Origin: Dyella monticola
GTDB taxonomy: Bacteria; Pseudomonadota; Gammaproteobacteria; Xanthomonadales; Rhodanobacteraceae
Assembly: GCF_003363155.1 (NCBI RefSeq)
Contig: NZ_QRBE01000005.1
Location: 62,001 to 126,000, forward strand
Direction of reading: 5' to 3'
DNA length: 64,000 nucleotides
The position numbers and the translations under genes were made by a program. The notes under the pieces are model-generated. The model ran no database searches. It saw only the letters and a program-made list of their open reading frames with translations, and was not told the origin of the DNA. This document shows positions 54,493 through 63,333 of the stretch, one piece after another. Numbering within the stretch: position 1 is the stretch's first letter; each line of letters begins with the position of its first letter.

Positions 54493-55383
54493 TCAGGTGT
54501 CCGCGTTGGTCGCAAACCCTTCGCGCGTGCCGCGATGGAACACGCGATCGCTGTCCAGCACGTCGGCGGCCGCATGCCCGGTCGATGGCTTGAGCCTGGC
54601 GTAGATCGGCGTGAAATCCGGACGCGTGGCGTCGAAGAGCTGTTCGAAGCTGTCGATCACGAAATACGTCTGCTGGTAGGTATCGATGCGATAGCGCGTG
54701 TCCATCACGCGCTCCAGGCCAAAGCCGATGCGGTTGGGCGCGGCTGAATCCAGGCAATAGATGGATTCGCCCTTGGAGCTGACAATGCCCGCGCCATAGA
54801 TGCGCATGCCTTCACTGGTATGGATCAGGCCGAATTCCACCGTGTACCAGTACAGGCGCGTGAGGTTCATCAGCGCGTCGGGGCCGATGCCGAAGGCCTT
54901 CATGCCGCCGCGGCCGTAGGCTTGCATGTAGTCGGCGAAGATCGGATTGAGCAGCAGCGGCACATGGCCAAACAGGTCGTGGAACAGGTCCGGCTCGCTG
55001 AGGTAATCGAGTTGTTCCGGCTTGCGGATCCACCAGCTCACCGGAAAGCGGCGATGGGCCAGGTGATCGAAGAACACCTCGTCGGGCAGCAGGCCTTCCA
55101 CCGCTACCAGTTCCCAGCCGGTGGTCTTGCCCAACACCTTGTTCAGGTCGGCAAATTTCGGGATGCCGCCATCGCCCAGGCCGAAACGCTCCACGCCTTC
55201 GAGGAATTCCCGGCAGGCACGACCAGGCAGCAGTTCGCGCTGGCGCTTGTAGAGGGTGTCCCATACCTCGTGGTCGGTGCGGCTGTAGTCCGTCCATGGC
55301 TGCTCCACTACGCCAGTGGCGTAGACCGGCACATAGCCACGGTCGGTCTGCTGGTGTTCGACGCGGCGGGGGGTCGTTTCCAT
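54493..55383 (-). CDS. phhA: Phenylalanine-4-hydroxylase
   Basis: Iron/pterin-dependent conversion of phenylalanine to tyrosine. 296 residues from the ATG at 55383 (GGAG upstream). The catalytic core has the iron-binding DLFHDLFGHVPLL (two His) and the Glu in YWYTVEFGLI. Bacterial single-domain size. Divergent from an Lrp-type regulator gene that is its likely controller. Confidence 0.96.
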   Translation of the reverse strand: METTPRRVEHQQTDRGYVPVYATGVVEQPWTDYSRTDHEVWDTLYKRQRELLPGRACREFLEGVERFGLGDGGIPKFADLNKVLGKTTGWELVAVEGLLPDEVFFDHLAHRRFPVSWWIRKPEQLDYLSEPDLFHDLFGHVPLLLNPIFADYMQAYGRGGMKAFGIGPDALMNLTRLYWYTVEFGLIHTSEGMRIYGAGIVSSKGESIYCLDSAAPNRIGFGLERVMDTRYRIDTYQQTYFVIDSFEQLFDATRPDFTPIYARLKPSTGHAAADVLDSDRVFHRGTREGFATNADT

Positions 55384-55535
55384 GGGGGCTCCGTGGTGTG
55401 TAAGGACAAACACCTACTTGGTGTAAGCAAAATCATAGACTCGCCAAGGCACAAAATGATTGCTTTATTGTTGACTTTGGGGTCATAACTGCAATATTTG
55501 GTCGTATATAGGCTCATCTCGTGGTAAATCGTGCA
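55384..55535. promoter_or_regulatory. phhA-regulator divergent intergenic region
   Basis: 152 AT-richer bases. On the plus strand TTGACT at 55471-55476 is followed, with a 17-base gap, by the AT-rich ATATTT (55494-55499), a candidate promoter for the regulator gene. AATCAT near 55430 and ATGATT near 55456 form a loose inverted repeat typical in size of Lrp-family sites. Control of phhA by the adjacent Lrp protein is inferred. Confidence 0.45.
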
Positions 55536-56012
55536 ATGACCGAGCTCGATCGCACCGACCTTCGCATCCTTGCTGTCCTACAAGCCGAAGGGCGGATCAC
55601 CAATACCGAACTGGCCGAACGGGTGAACCTGTCCCCTTCCGCCTGCCTGCGCCGGCTGCAGCGGCTGGAGAGCGAGGGCGTGCTTGCCGGCTACAGCGCG
55701 CAGGTGGACCCGGAGGCGGTGGGCCTCGGACTGCAGGCGTTCGTGCGTGTGCAGCTGACCCGGCACGAGAGCGATGTGATCGAGCGTTTCGTGGAACGGG
55801 TGAACGGCTGGGACGAGGTGGTCGCCTGCTATGCCCTCACCGGCGACATGGACTACCTGATGCATGTCTACGTGGCCGACCTGCAGCATTTTTCGCGCTT
55901 CCTGCTGGACCGACTGCTGAACGCCTCGGGCGTGGCCGACGTCAACTCCAGCTTCGTGCTGCGCACGGTAAAACGTTCCGCCGCCCTGCCGCTCAGCCAA
56001 CTCGAACGATGA
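55536..56012 (+). CDS. Lrp/AsnC-family transcriptional regulator
   Basis: 158 residues from the ATG at 55536; an in-frame GTG at 55521 is an alternative. N-terminal HTH (LDRTDLRILAVLQAEGRITNTELAERVNLSPSACLRRLQRLE) and C-terminal RAM domain (AFVRVQLTRHE, YALTGDMDYLMHVYV). Divergent from phhA, suggesting regulation by aromatic amino acids. Confidence 0.93.
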   Translation: MTELDRTDLRILAVLQAEGRITNTELAERVNLSPSACLRRLQRLESEGVLAGYSAQVDPEAVGLGLQAFVRVQLTRHESDVIERFVERVNGWDEVVACYALTGDMDYLMHVYVADLQHFSRFLLDRLLNASGVADVNSSFVLRTVKRSAALPLSQLER

Positions 56013-56060
56013 CACCAACGACTGCCGACACACGGTCATTAACGTTAAACTAATGGGCTG

Positions 56061-56861
56061 ATGAGTATCGACGCCGTTTCCACCCCTGAACGTAATGCAC
56101 CGCGCCCACTGCGCTATCTGTGGCGCGTGCCGCTGCTGTTGGTGCACGTGGTGCTGGGCATCCTGCTGTGCGGATGCATCCTCACCTGGAACCGCAAAGC
56201 GGTGATGAAGGACGGCCGTGAGCCGTTCACCCATCGCATGATCCGCCTGTGGTCCACCGGGCTGATGCGCATTTTCGGGCTGCGCTCCGTGCGTGTCGGA
56301 CAGCCCTTGCAGGATGCGGTGCTGTTCGTGGCCAATCACACCTCCTGGATCGACATCGAACTGCTGCACAGCCAGCGCGCTGCCTGCTTCGTGGCCAAGG
56401 CGGAGATTGCCAGCTGGCCGCTGGTCGGTTGGCTGGCGGCGAGCGGCGGCACGATCTTTCACCGGCGCGGCAGCAACCATTCGCTCGCCGCGGTGATGCA
56501 GGTGATGGTCGATCGCATGCGCAGCGGTCGCTCGGTGGCGGTATTTCCCGAAGGCGGCACCGGCCACAACGGTGTGCTGAAAGTGTTTCATGCGCGCATC
56601 TTCCAGGCCGCGCTCGATGCCCAGGTGCCGGTGCAGCCAGTGGCCTTGCGCTTTGTTCGCGATGGCCGCAGGCAGATCGACGCCGGCTTCCGCGAGAACG
56701 AAAGCTTCATGCAGAACGTCCTGCGCATGCTCGGTGGTCCGGCCATGGATGCCGAGGTGCATTTCCTGGAACCGGTAGCGGCCAGCCCCGAGGGCCGGCG
56801 CCGCATGGCCGATCTATCGCGCGAACGCATCGCCGCCGCGCTCGAGGATCGTCCAGCATGA
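56061..56861 (+). CDS. plsC: 1-acyl-sn-glycerol-3-phosphate acyltransferase
   Basis: Adds the second acyl chain to lysophosphatidic acid, in the membrane. 266 residues. N-terminal hydrophobic segment VPLLLVHVVLGILLCGCIL. Active-site motif NHTSWID (NHxxxxD) and the substrate motif FPEGGTG. It overlaps the next gene by 4 bases (ATGA). Confidence 0.92.
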   Translation: MSIDAVSTPERNAPRPLRYLWRVPLLLVHVVLGILLCGCILTWNRKAVMKDGREPFTHRMIRLWSTGLMRIFGLRSVRVGQPLQDAVLFVANHTSWIDIELLHSQRAACFVAKAEIASWPLVGWLAASGGTIFHRRGSNHSLAAVMQVMVDRMRSGRSVAVFPEGGTGHNGVLKVFHARIFQAALDAQVPVQPVALRFVRDGRRQIDAGFRENESFMQNVLRMLGGPAMDAEVHFLEPVAASPEGRRRMADLSRERIAAALEDRPA

Positions 56862-57877
56862 CCTTGCCGCAAGGACGCGACTTTCATCCGCCCTGGCCGC
56901 TGACCAGCGGGCACATTCAAACCATGCTGTCCTCCAGTGGCGTGCGGCGCCAGTTCTTGCCGCGGCGTGCCTATCGCGTGCTGGACAGTGCGCAGACGGT
57001 CATGGTGGATGGTGGCGAAGGCATTCGCCTCAGCGGTTCGTTCACCGCGCAAAACGTGCAGCCTGCCGCGCGCGGCCTGGCGGTCTTGTTCCACGGGTGG
57101 GAAGGCAGCGTCGATTCCACCTACGTGCTGCAAACCGGCAGCCGTCTGCTCGAAGACGGATGGGACATTTTCCGCCTCAACTTTCGCGATCACGGTGAAA
57201 GCTACGGGCTCAACGAATCGCTGTTCCACTCCTGCCGGATTGATGAAGTGGTGCATGCGCTGGGCGACATCGCACGGCGTTGGCCTTCGCCTACCATGGC
57301 GCTGGCGGGATTTTCGTTGGGCGGCAATTTCGCCTTGCGCGCAGCGATGCAGGCGCCGACGCATGGCATTCCGTTGAAGTATGTGCTGGCGGTATGCCCG
57401 ATCATCGATCCCAGCGAAGGCCTTTTTTCGCTGGAAGAATCCGCGCCTTGGTTTTACCAGGCGTACTTCATGAACAAGTGGCGGCGTTCCTTGCGCGCCA
57501 AGCAGAAAGCGTTCCCGGAAATCCAGTATTTCGAGCTGCAGGAGCTCAAGCAGAATCTGCGCGGCCTGACCGAAGCGCTGGTCCTGCGCCATACCGATTT
57601 CGGCTCGCTGGAAGCGTATTTGGACGGCTATTCCGTAGCGGGCAATGCGCTGCACGCCATGCAGATTCCAGCCACCATTCTCACCGCACGCGATGATCCG
57701 GTGATTCCGGTCACCGCGTTTGAAAGGCTTCAAGTACCCAGCAATGTGGAGCTGGATATCGCTACCTACGGCGGCCACTGCGGCTTCATCCGCGGCTGGG
57801 ACATGACCAGCTTCTGCGACGAATACATCGCGGCACGCTTCAATGCGATCGCTGCAGGGAAGTCTCCGTATCCCTAG
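56858..57877 (+). CDS. Alpha/beta hydrolase, YheT type
   Basis: 339 residues from the ATG at 56858, which overlaps the plsC stop. The start reads FHPPWPLTSGHIQTML, the conserved YheT entry. The nucleophile elbow is GFSLGGN, and the C-terminal GGHCGF supplies the catalytic His. YheT-family enzymes are hydrolases of unknown natural substrate; linkage to plsC suggests lipid esters. Confidence 0.92.
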   Translation: MTLPQGRDFHPPWPLTSGHIQTMLSSSGVRRQFLPRRAYRVLDSAQTVMVDGGEGIRLSGSFTAQNVQPAARGLAVLFHGWEGSVDSTYVLQTGSRLLEDGWDIFRLNFRDHGESYGLNESLFHSCRIDEVVHALGDIARRWPSPTMALAGFSLGGNFALRAAMQAPTHGIPLKYVLAVCPIIDPSEGLFSLEESAPWFYQAYFMNKWRRSLRAKQKAFPEIQYFELQELKQNLRGLTEALVLRHTDFGSLEAYLDGYSVAGNALHAMQIPATILTARDDPVIPVTAFERLQVPSNVELDIATYGGHCGFIRGWDMTSFCDEYIAARFNAIAAGKSPYP

Positions 57878-57975
57878 GGCGTGACTTTGTGCACGGTGAC
57901 TTCCTGCAGTCGGAGCGCGTAGCAGCGTGGGCATAAGCTCCGCGCGCATCTCCAACACTGCCGCCGGGAGTCGTC

Positions 57976-59550
57976 ATGAAACGTCGCACCGCCATTTTGC
58001 CCGTCTTGTTGTCACTGACCATGTCCGCGACATGCCTCGCTGCCAATCCACCACAGGATGGCGATGTGGTGAAAGCGGGTGGTCACCCAGGCTGCGAACA
58101 TGTCGACGCAAAAGCGTGTGTCGAGCAGGCCGTCGCGGCTATGGGCGGCAGGTCACGGCTCGAAGGCATCCACGGCCTTTACTACGACGCCGTCGGACAT
58201 GCCGTGCTGGCGGAGCAGTCGTATCGGCAGCAGCCCTTCATCACCTCCTACGAACGTGACAAGGTCACCATCGATTTCGACAAGCAGCGATCGGTGAGTG
58301 ACGAGCAGCTCACCTGGCCGGAATCCGATCCGCATACCGAGAGCGTCGAACTCACCCTGATCGCGACGCCTCAGGGTGCCGTATTTCATGGCAAGCACGG
58401 CGATATACCGGTTTCGCTGGCCGATCGGGATGCGACCGGCGACATGCTGGCGCTAGGACCGGAGCGTTTGCTGCTCAACGCGGCGGCGGCCGGCGACCTG
58501 CATTACGCCCCATCGCAATGGCTGCGCGCCACGCCGCACAGCGTGGTTGAGTTCACCTGGCAGGGCACGCCCGTGCGCGTGCTGCTCAATGCCTACAATC
58601 ATCTGCCGGATGCGCTGGAGCGCACGAGTGTCTTCAATGACTTCTGGTTCGCCTGGGGCGACGTCGAGCAACGCATCTATTTCGACAACTGGCATCTGGT
58701 GCAGGGCGTGCTCTTTCCCACCAACCGCATCGACCAGCGCAATGGGCTGTGGTTTGCCTCTACCCAATTACTCAATCCCGTATTCAATGTCGGCGTGGAC
58801 GACAAGGCGTTCACGATGGATCCCGCCGTGGTTGCCAAGAGTGCGCAGGCCAAGGGTTGGAACCGCGTGTTCAGCGACCGGCAGCGCGTGCAGCTGGCGC
58901 CGGGCATCGAGCTCTATCAGAACGCGTGGAACACCACGCTGATCAAGCAGGACGATGGCGTGCTGGTGCTGGAGGCGCCGATCTCGCCCGGTTACGTGAA
59001 AGGCATCCTCGCCAAGGTGCACAGCGAATATCCGGGCGTACCGGTCAAAGCCGTGCTCAGTACCTCCGATTCGTGGCCGCATATCGCCGGCGTCAGGCAG
59101 GCCGTCGCCGAGGGCGTGCCGGTCTATGTGCTCGATCTCAATCGACCGCTGCTCGATCGCCTGGTGCATGCGCCGCACAGCCTGCAACCGGACGATCTAC
59201 AAATTCATCCCATGCCGGCGCATTGGATGACTGTGGGTGATCGCCTGGTGCTGGGCCAAGGTGCCAATCAAGTAGTGCTCTATCCCTTGCGTGGCGCTTC
59301 GACCGAACGCCAGTACATGGTGTACTTCCCACAGCAAAAACTGCTGTACGCCAGCGATACGCTGGCGCTGAACCCCGATCACACCCTGTACGACCCGGAA
59401 CTGATGTACGAAGTGGCGCAAGCCGTGGCGCGCGAACATCTTCAGGTGGATACGGTTTATGCCATGCACGAAGGGCCCACGCCATGGACCACGGTCCAGC
59501 AACAGCTTGCCAAGGCGGTGTCGATGGCCAGTCCCAAAGCCGCAGGCTGA
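57976..59550 (+). CDS. Exported MBL-fold-like protein with degenerate metal site
   Basis: 524 residues. Signal peptide (ILPVLLSLTMSATCLAA). The N-terminal half is a beta-rich domain. The C-terminal half (from about 295) has the metallo-beta-lactamase layout GVLVLEAPISPGYVKGIL and KAVLSTSDSWPHIAGVRQAVAEGVPVYV. The canonical THxHxDH sequence is replaced by STSDSWPH (362-369); only one His remains. Either zinc binding is lost or different. Function unknown. Confidence 0.75.
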   Translation: MKRRTAILPVLLSLTMSATCLAANPPQDGDVVKAGGHPGCEHVDAKACVEQAVAAMGGRSRLEGIHGLYYDAVGHAVLAEQSYRQQPFITSYERDKVTIDFDKQRSVSDEQLTWPESDPHTESVELTLIATPQGAVFHGKHGDIPVSLADRDATGDMLALGPERLLLNAAAAGDLHYAPSQWLRATPHSVVEFTWQGTPVRVLLNAYNHLPDALERTSVFNDFWFAWGDVEQRIYFDNWHLVQGVLFPTNRIDQRNGLWFASTQLLNPVFNVGVDDKAFTMDPAVVAKSAQAKGWNRVFSDRQRVQLAPGIELYQNAWNTTLIKQDDGVLVLEAPISPGYVKGILAKVHSEYPGVPVKAVLSTSDSWPHIAGVRQAVAEGVPVYVLDLNRPLLDRLVHAPHSLQPDDLQIHPMPAHWMTVGDRLVLGQGANQVVLYPLRGASTERQYMVYFPQQKLLYASDTLALNPDHTLYDPELMYEVAQAVAREHLQVDTVYAMHEGPTPWTTVQQQLAKAVSMASPKAAG

Positions 59551-59675
59551 CGATGGAACATCTGTCACGATCGGATCATTGCCCGCACGTTACAGTCGTG
59601 CAGGACAGGCGCCGACTTGCGTCGACGCAGCCCTGCCCCAAACTGTGAGGCTTTCATGGCATCACGGAGATCTCC

Positions 59676-60299
59676 ATGCAGCTACGCAGCGACAACTTCC
59701 AGCACGGCACACCCATTCCTCCAGACCTCGCGTTCGGCAAGCCGGGTCATCCGGTGGCGCTGTCGGAAAACCTAAGTCCGCATCTGGCATGGAAGGGGGC
59801 GCCGGACGGCACGCGGTCGTTCGTGCTCACCTGCATCGACACCGATGTGCCCAGCAAGCCCGACGACGTCAACAAGGAAGGCCGCCTGGTGCCCGCCGAT
59901 TTGCCACGCGTGGAATTCGTGCATTGGCTGATGGCGAACATTCCCTCCGAGTGCGGTGAACTGGCCGAAGGCGCGTGCAGCGAAGAGATCACGCCGCGAG
60001 GAAAAAAGCAGCCCTACGGACCGCCCGGTAGCGTGCAAGGTGTCAACTCCTACACCGATTGGTTCAGTGGCGACGTGCAGATGGATGGCACCTACCTGGG
60101 TTATGACGGTCCGTGTCCGCCGTGGAACGATTCGCTGGTGCATCACTACCATTTCCGCGTCTACGCGCTGGATGCGCCACGCTTGCCGCTGGATCAGGGT
60201 TTTTCGCTGGAAGAACTGCGCGCCGCGATGGCCGGGCACGTGCTTGCGCAGGCGGAGCTCACCGGCACATACAGTCTCAACCCCAGCGTGCCGGCCTGA
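59676..60299 (+). CDS. YbhB/YbcL-type Raf kinase inhibitor-like protein (PEBP)
   Basis: 207 residues. PEBP-fold landmarks are LSPHLAWKGAPDGTRSFVLTCIDTD, then YDGPCPPWNDSLVHHYHFRVYALD. Bacterial members are cytoplasmic or periplasmic with no settled role. It has no signal peptide here. A repeat-containing gap follows. Confidence 0.9.
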   Translation: MQLRSDNFQHGTPIPPDLAFGKPGHPVALSENLSPHLAWKGAPDGTRSFVLTCIDTDVPSKPDDVNKEGRLVPADLPRVEFVHWLMANIPSECGELAEGACSEEITPRGKKQPYGPPGSVQGVNSYTDWFSGDVQMDGTYLGYDGPCPPWNDSLVHHYHFRVYALDAPRLPLDQGFSLEELRAAMAGHVLAQAELTGTYSLNPSVPA

Positions 60300-60612
60300 G
60301 ACCGAACGGTTCCCTCCCCTGCGTGCAGAGGAGGGCTAGGGTGGGGTGACGCGAGCTGCGCTCGCGTTTGCTCCCAGTTCGGTAAAGTGATTGAACATTA
60401 GGGAGTCATCACGCGAGGTTGCTTCACCCCACCCCAGCCCTCCCCTACTGCACGTAGGGGAGGAGGCGAAACCTCTAGATCGAAATTCAAGGCAAATCCA
60501 GCCTTCTGCACCGAACGCACAGCAGCAATCTTCACGCCAACACAGCACGCTCTATGGCACATGGAATCAAGGGCTGCGACAGGATGCCCGTCGATTCCCG
60601 AGGAGCGCCGCC
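60300..60612. repeat. Gap with two inverted copies of the GC-rich hairpin repeat (copies 4 and 5)
   Basis: Copy 4 at 60311-60350 (CCCTCCCCTGCGTGCAGAGG, then GAGGGCTAGGGTGGGGTGA) and copy 5 at 60422-60468 (TTCACCCCACCCCAGCCCTC then TACTGCACGTAGGGGAGGAG) are in opposite orientation, so the whole block can form a large stem. Between them lies GCGAGCTGCGCTCGC, a smaller palindromic element. No gene is seen. Confidence 0.7.
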
Positions 60613-60768
60613 ATGCTGCACTACGCCCTGGTCTTCCTGGTCATCGCCGTCATCGCCGCCCTGCTCGGTTTTACCGGCGTTGCCGGTACCGCCGCGTGGA
60701 TTGCGAAAGTGTTGTTCGTGCTGTTTCTGATCCTTGCCGTGATCGCGTTTTTCCGGCGGACTGGCTGA
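60613..60768 (+). CDS. DUF1328-type small membrane protein (YtjA-like)
   Basis: 51 residues, two hydrophobic helices: [22 protein letters not shown] and [19 protein letters not shown]. The family is widespread and of unknown function, often stress-related. The ATG at 60613 is chosen by domain start; a longer upstream frame crosses the repeats. Confidence 0.88.
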   Translation: MLHYALVFLVIAVIAALLGFTGVAGTAAWIAKVLFVLFLILAVIAFFRRTG

Positions 60769-60843
60769 ATGGCACGACTCTTTCGTTCAGCCAGTGACAC
60801 GGCAAACCGCTAGAGTGAACCTCTCAAGCCAATGGAGAACGTC

Positions 60844-61221
60844 ATGAACAAAGAAGTCCAGGCGCACGACAACAACCTGCACGAGAACCGCGTGCATGAG
60901 CGCATCGACCAAGGTGCCGAACGCATCAAGCAGGCAACCTCTGACGCCGTGGCCAGCAGCAAGGACAAATTCGATCGCGCGGCCGACCGCGTCGAAGAGC
61001 GCGTGCACAGCGCCACCGACAAGGCCGCGCACGCCGCCAATCGTGCCAGCGACAAAGTCAACGAAGCCGCCGAGCGCAGCCGTGCCGCGTACGACCAGGC
61101 GCGGGATCGCGCCGACGAATGGCTGGAGGAAGTGCGCGAATATGTGCGTGAAAAACCCGTCCAGGCAGTGGCCATTGCGCTCGGCGCCGGATGGCTGCTT
61201 GGTCGTATCCTTCGTCGCTGA
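60844..61221 (+). CDS. DUF883 / YqjD-ElaB-like membrane-anchored protein
   Basis: 125 residues. GGAG lies 6 bases before the ATG at 60844. Long amphipathic helix rich in Ala, Arg and Asp (about 15-95), then a C-terminal membrane segment (PVQAVAIALGAGWLLGRILRR). YqjD and ElaB homologues are stationary-phase proteins that bind ribosomes near the membrane. First of a run of YqjD-, YqjE- and YqjK-like genes. Confidence 0.9.
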   Translation: MNKEVQAHDNNLHENRVHERIDQGAERIKQATSDAVASSKDKFDRAADRVEERVHSATDKAAHAANRASDKVNEAAERSRAAYDQARDRADEWLEEVREYVREKPVQAVAIALGAGWLLGRILRR

Positions 61222-61248
61222 GTTTGAGCATAGGCACGGAGGCGGGCA

Positions 61249-61716
61249 ATGCACGATTCCGTGCACGAAAACGAACCATCGGCAGAGCAGCCGGCGCCAA
61301 CCGGTCAAGCGCCCACGAGCGGGCTGCTGGATGATCTGACGCGCCTGGCGCGCGCGGTGCGCGACCTGTTCGGTGCGCAGTTGCACCTGCTGGCCGCCGA
61401 GCTAGGGCTGGCGCGCAGCGCCGTTTCCTGGCTGCTGGCTGCCGCCCTGGCCGCCACCATCGCAGGCGTGGGTCTGGGTCTTACGCTGCTGGGCCTAATC
61501 GGTTTGCTGCTGGCCAAATGGCTCGGCTCCTGGATCCTCGCCTTCGTGGTGCTCGCGGTACTGGAAGTCGTATGGCTGCTGGGAGCGATCGTGTTGTTCC
61601 GTCGCTGCATGCATTGGATGAGCTTGCCGGGTACGCGCCAGGAGTGGCGTGCGATCATGCAGGACACGTTGCACCGCGCCGAGCACGACATCCACACAGA
61701 CGAGGGGGAAGTCTGA
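61249..61716 (+). CDS. YqjE-like membrane protein (phage_holin_3_6/DUF1469 type)
   Basis: 155 residues with two membrane segments in the middle (SWLLAAALAATIAGVGLGLTL and WILAFVVLAVLEVVWLLGAI). Located after the YqjD-like gene, as in E. coli yqjCDEK. Named for a holin-like profile but not a phage gene here. Confidence 0.85.
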   Translation: MHDSVHENEPSAEQPAPTGQAPTSGLLDDLTRLARAVRDLFGAQLHLLAAELGLARSAVSWLLAAALAATIAGVGLGLTLLGLIGLLLAKWLGSWILAFVVLAVLEVVWLLGAIVLFRRCMHWMSLPGTRQEWRAIMQDTLHRAEHDIHTDEGEV

Positions 61717-61717
61717 T

Positions 61718-62026
61718 ATGAGCCTATTCAAGCAGTTGGAGAAAGTGCGCCACGCGCGTGAACGCGTGGCCCGGCATCGCGGCGAAATGGCCGCACCGGC
61801 CGCGGCGCTGCTGGAGCGCGGCTATCGCCATCCGCTCACCACCGTAGGCGCGGCCGCCGGCGCCGGGCTTGTGCTCGGCAGTCTTGGGGTCAGCCCGTTG
61901 CGCGTGCCGGGATTGGTTTCGACAGTGGGTGCGGGGCTTGCGGAAATCGTGGCGCACGGCACGCGCCTCATCGCTGAAATGGGCATGGACGGCGGCTACG
62001 ACGGCAGCGACAGCGACGCGCCATGA
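61718..62026 (+). CDS. YqjK-like protein
   Basis: 102 residues starting MSLFKQLEKVRHARERVARH. One hydrophobic segment (TTVGAAAGAGLVLGSLG). It lies in the position of yqjK in this operon type. The stop overlaps the next gene's ATG (ATGA). Function unknown. Confidence 0.65.
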   Translation: MSLFKQLEKVRHARERVARHRGEMAAPAAALLERGYRHPLTTVGAAAGAGLVLGSLGVSPLRVPGLVSTVGAGLAEIVAHGTRLIAEMGMDGGYDGSDSDAP

Positions 62027-63195
62027 CCGCCGTCGAACCCACGGCGTTGCCGGCGGTGACATCGACAGATAGCCCGGTGCACGGTACACCCATGCCACCG
62101 CCGGCAAGCCTGACGCATGAGATGAAAGCCACCACCCGCGGCGTCAACCGCCTGCGCGGCCATCTGCGCAGCATCCGCATGTCGTTCACCGCGTTGCTGG
62201 TGCTCGCGCTGCTCTACACCGTCACCCTCGTTAAAGGTCTGATCATTCCGTTGGTGCTGGCGGCGTTCATCGGCTTGGCGCTCAATCCCATCGTGGCGCG
62301 CGGCACGCGTCATCACATACCGCGCTGGCTTGGCGCGAGTGTGCTGATGCTCACGCTGATGGCAGGCATCGGCACCGGTATCAGCATGCTCACGCAGCCC
62401 GCCTTGGGGTGGCTGCACAGTGCGCCATCGCAGATTCGCAGTTTCATTCCCAAGCTCGAACACATCACGCGGCCGCTCGAAGCCGCCGGCCGTGCAACGC
62501 AAACCTTGGTCAACGGTCATCCCGCGCGGCCGGATGCGGCACAAAATGCCGGCGATGTCGCGATCAGCGTGTGGGATGTACTGGCCAACGCGCCGAAGGT
62601 GCTGGCGGCAGTGCTCACCGTGGTGCTGCTGGTGTACTTCTTCCTCGTATACGGCGACCTGATCTTGCGCCGGCTGGTGGAGATCGCGCCTAACTTTGGC
62701 TACAAGCGCCACGCCGTCAGCATTGTGCGGGGCATCCAGACCGAAGTGTCGCGCTACATCCTCACCACCGTGGTCATCAACGTATCGTTGGGCGTCATTA
62801 CGGCCGGCATGCTTTATCTGTTGCACATGCCCGATCCGGTGCTGTGGGGCGCGGTGGCGATGACCGCCAATTTCATCCCTTATGTCGGTGCCATCGTTAC
62901 CACGGCCACGCTGCTGTTCGTCGGCTTGATTCACTACGACGCATTGGGGAACGCCTTGTTGCCCGCGTTCTGTTTCACCTGCCTGACGGCGTTCGAAGGC
63001 AACCTGATCACGCCGATGATTCTGGGGCGTCGCATGCGCGTCAGTCCGATCGCCATTCTCATCTGGCTGCTGATCTGGGGCTGGCTGTGGGGCGTGCCGG
63101 GCGCGTTGCTGGCCGTACCCATGCTCACCAGCGCGAAGCTGATTGCAGAGCGTGTACGTGGGTGGGAGTGGTTTGCGCGGATGGTGCAGCGCTGA
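62023..63195 (+). CDS. AI-2E family transporter (PerM-like)
   Basis: 390 residues with about seven or eight membrane segments, including LLVLALLYTVTLVKGLIIPLVLAAFIGLALNPIV and the conserved end GWLWGVPGALLAVPMLTSAK. The family is named for TqsA (autoinducer-2 export) but many members have other or unknown substrates. It overlaps the YqjK-like stop by 4 bases. Confidence 0.9.
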   Translation: MTAVEPTALPAVTSTDSPVHGTPMPPPASLTHEMKATTRGVNRLRGHLRSIRMSFTALLVLALLYTVTLVKGLIIPLVLAAFIGLALNPIVARGTRHHIPRWLGASVLMLTLMAGIGTGISMLTQPALGWLHSAPSQIRSFIPKLEHITRPLEAAGRATQTLVNGHPARPDAAQNAGDVAISVWDVLANAPKVLAAVLTVVLLVYFFLVYGDLILRRLVEIAPNFGYKRHAVSIVRGIQTEVSRYILTTVVINVSLGVITAGMLYLLHMPDPVLWGAVAMTANFIPYVGAIVTTATLLFVGLIHYDALGNALLPAFCFTCLTAFEGNLITPMILGRRMRVSPIAILIWLLIWGWLWGVPGALLAVPMLTSAKLIAERVRGWEWFARMVQR

Positions 63196-63333
63196 TCGAC
63201 TTCGCCCCGTCATTCCTCGCCCTTCAGAGCCGAGCACATCCATGTGCTCTTCCCGCGTACCGGCGCAGGCCGGAATGCAGTTTCAAGATGTCGTGCGAAG
63301 CACTCAAGGCTGACGTTTGAGCAAGATAGAAGA

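Noticed and set aside
56588-57958. Minus-strand frame of 456 codons over plsC and yheT
   Set aside because: Shadow of two overlapping plus-strand genes with catalytic motifs.
61996-63243. Minus-strand frame of 415 codons across the AI-2E transporter gene
   Set aside because: Gln/His/Arg-rich shadow; the plus strand has a clear multi-pass transporter.
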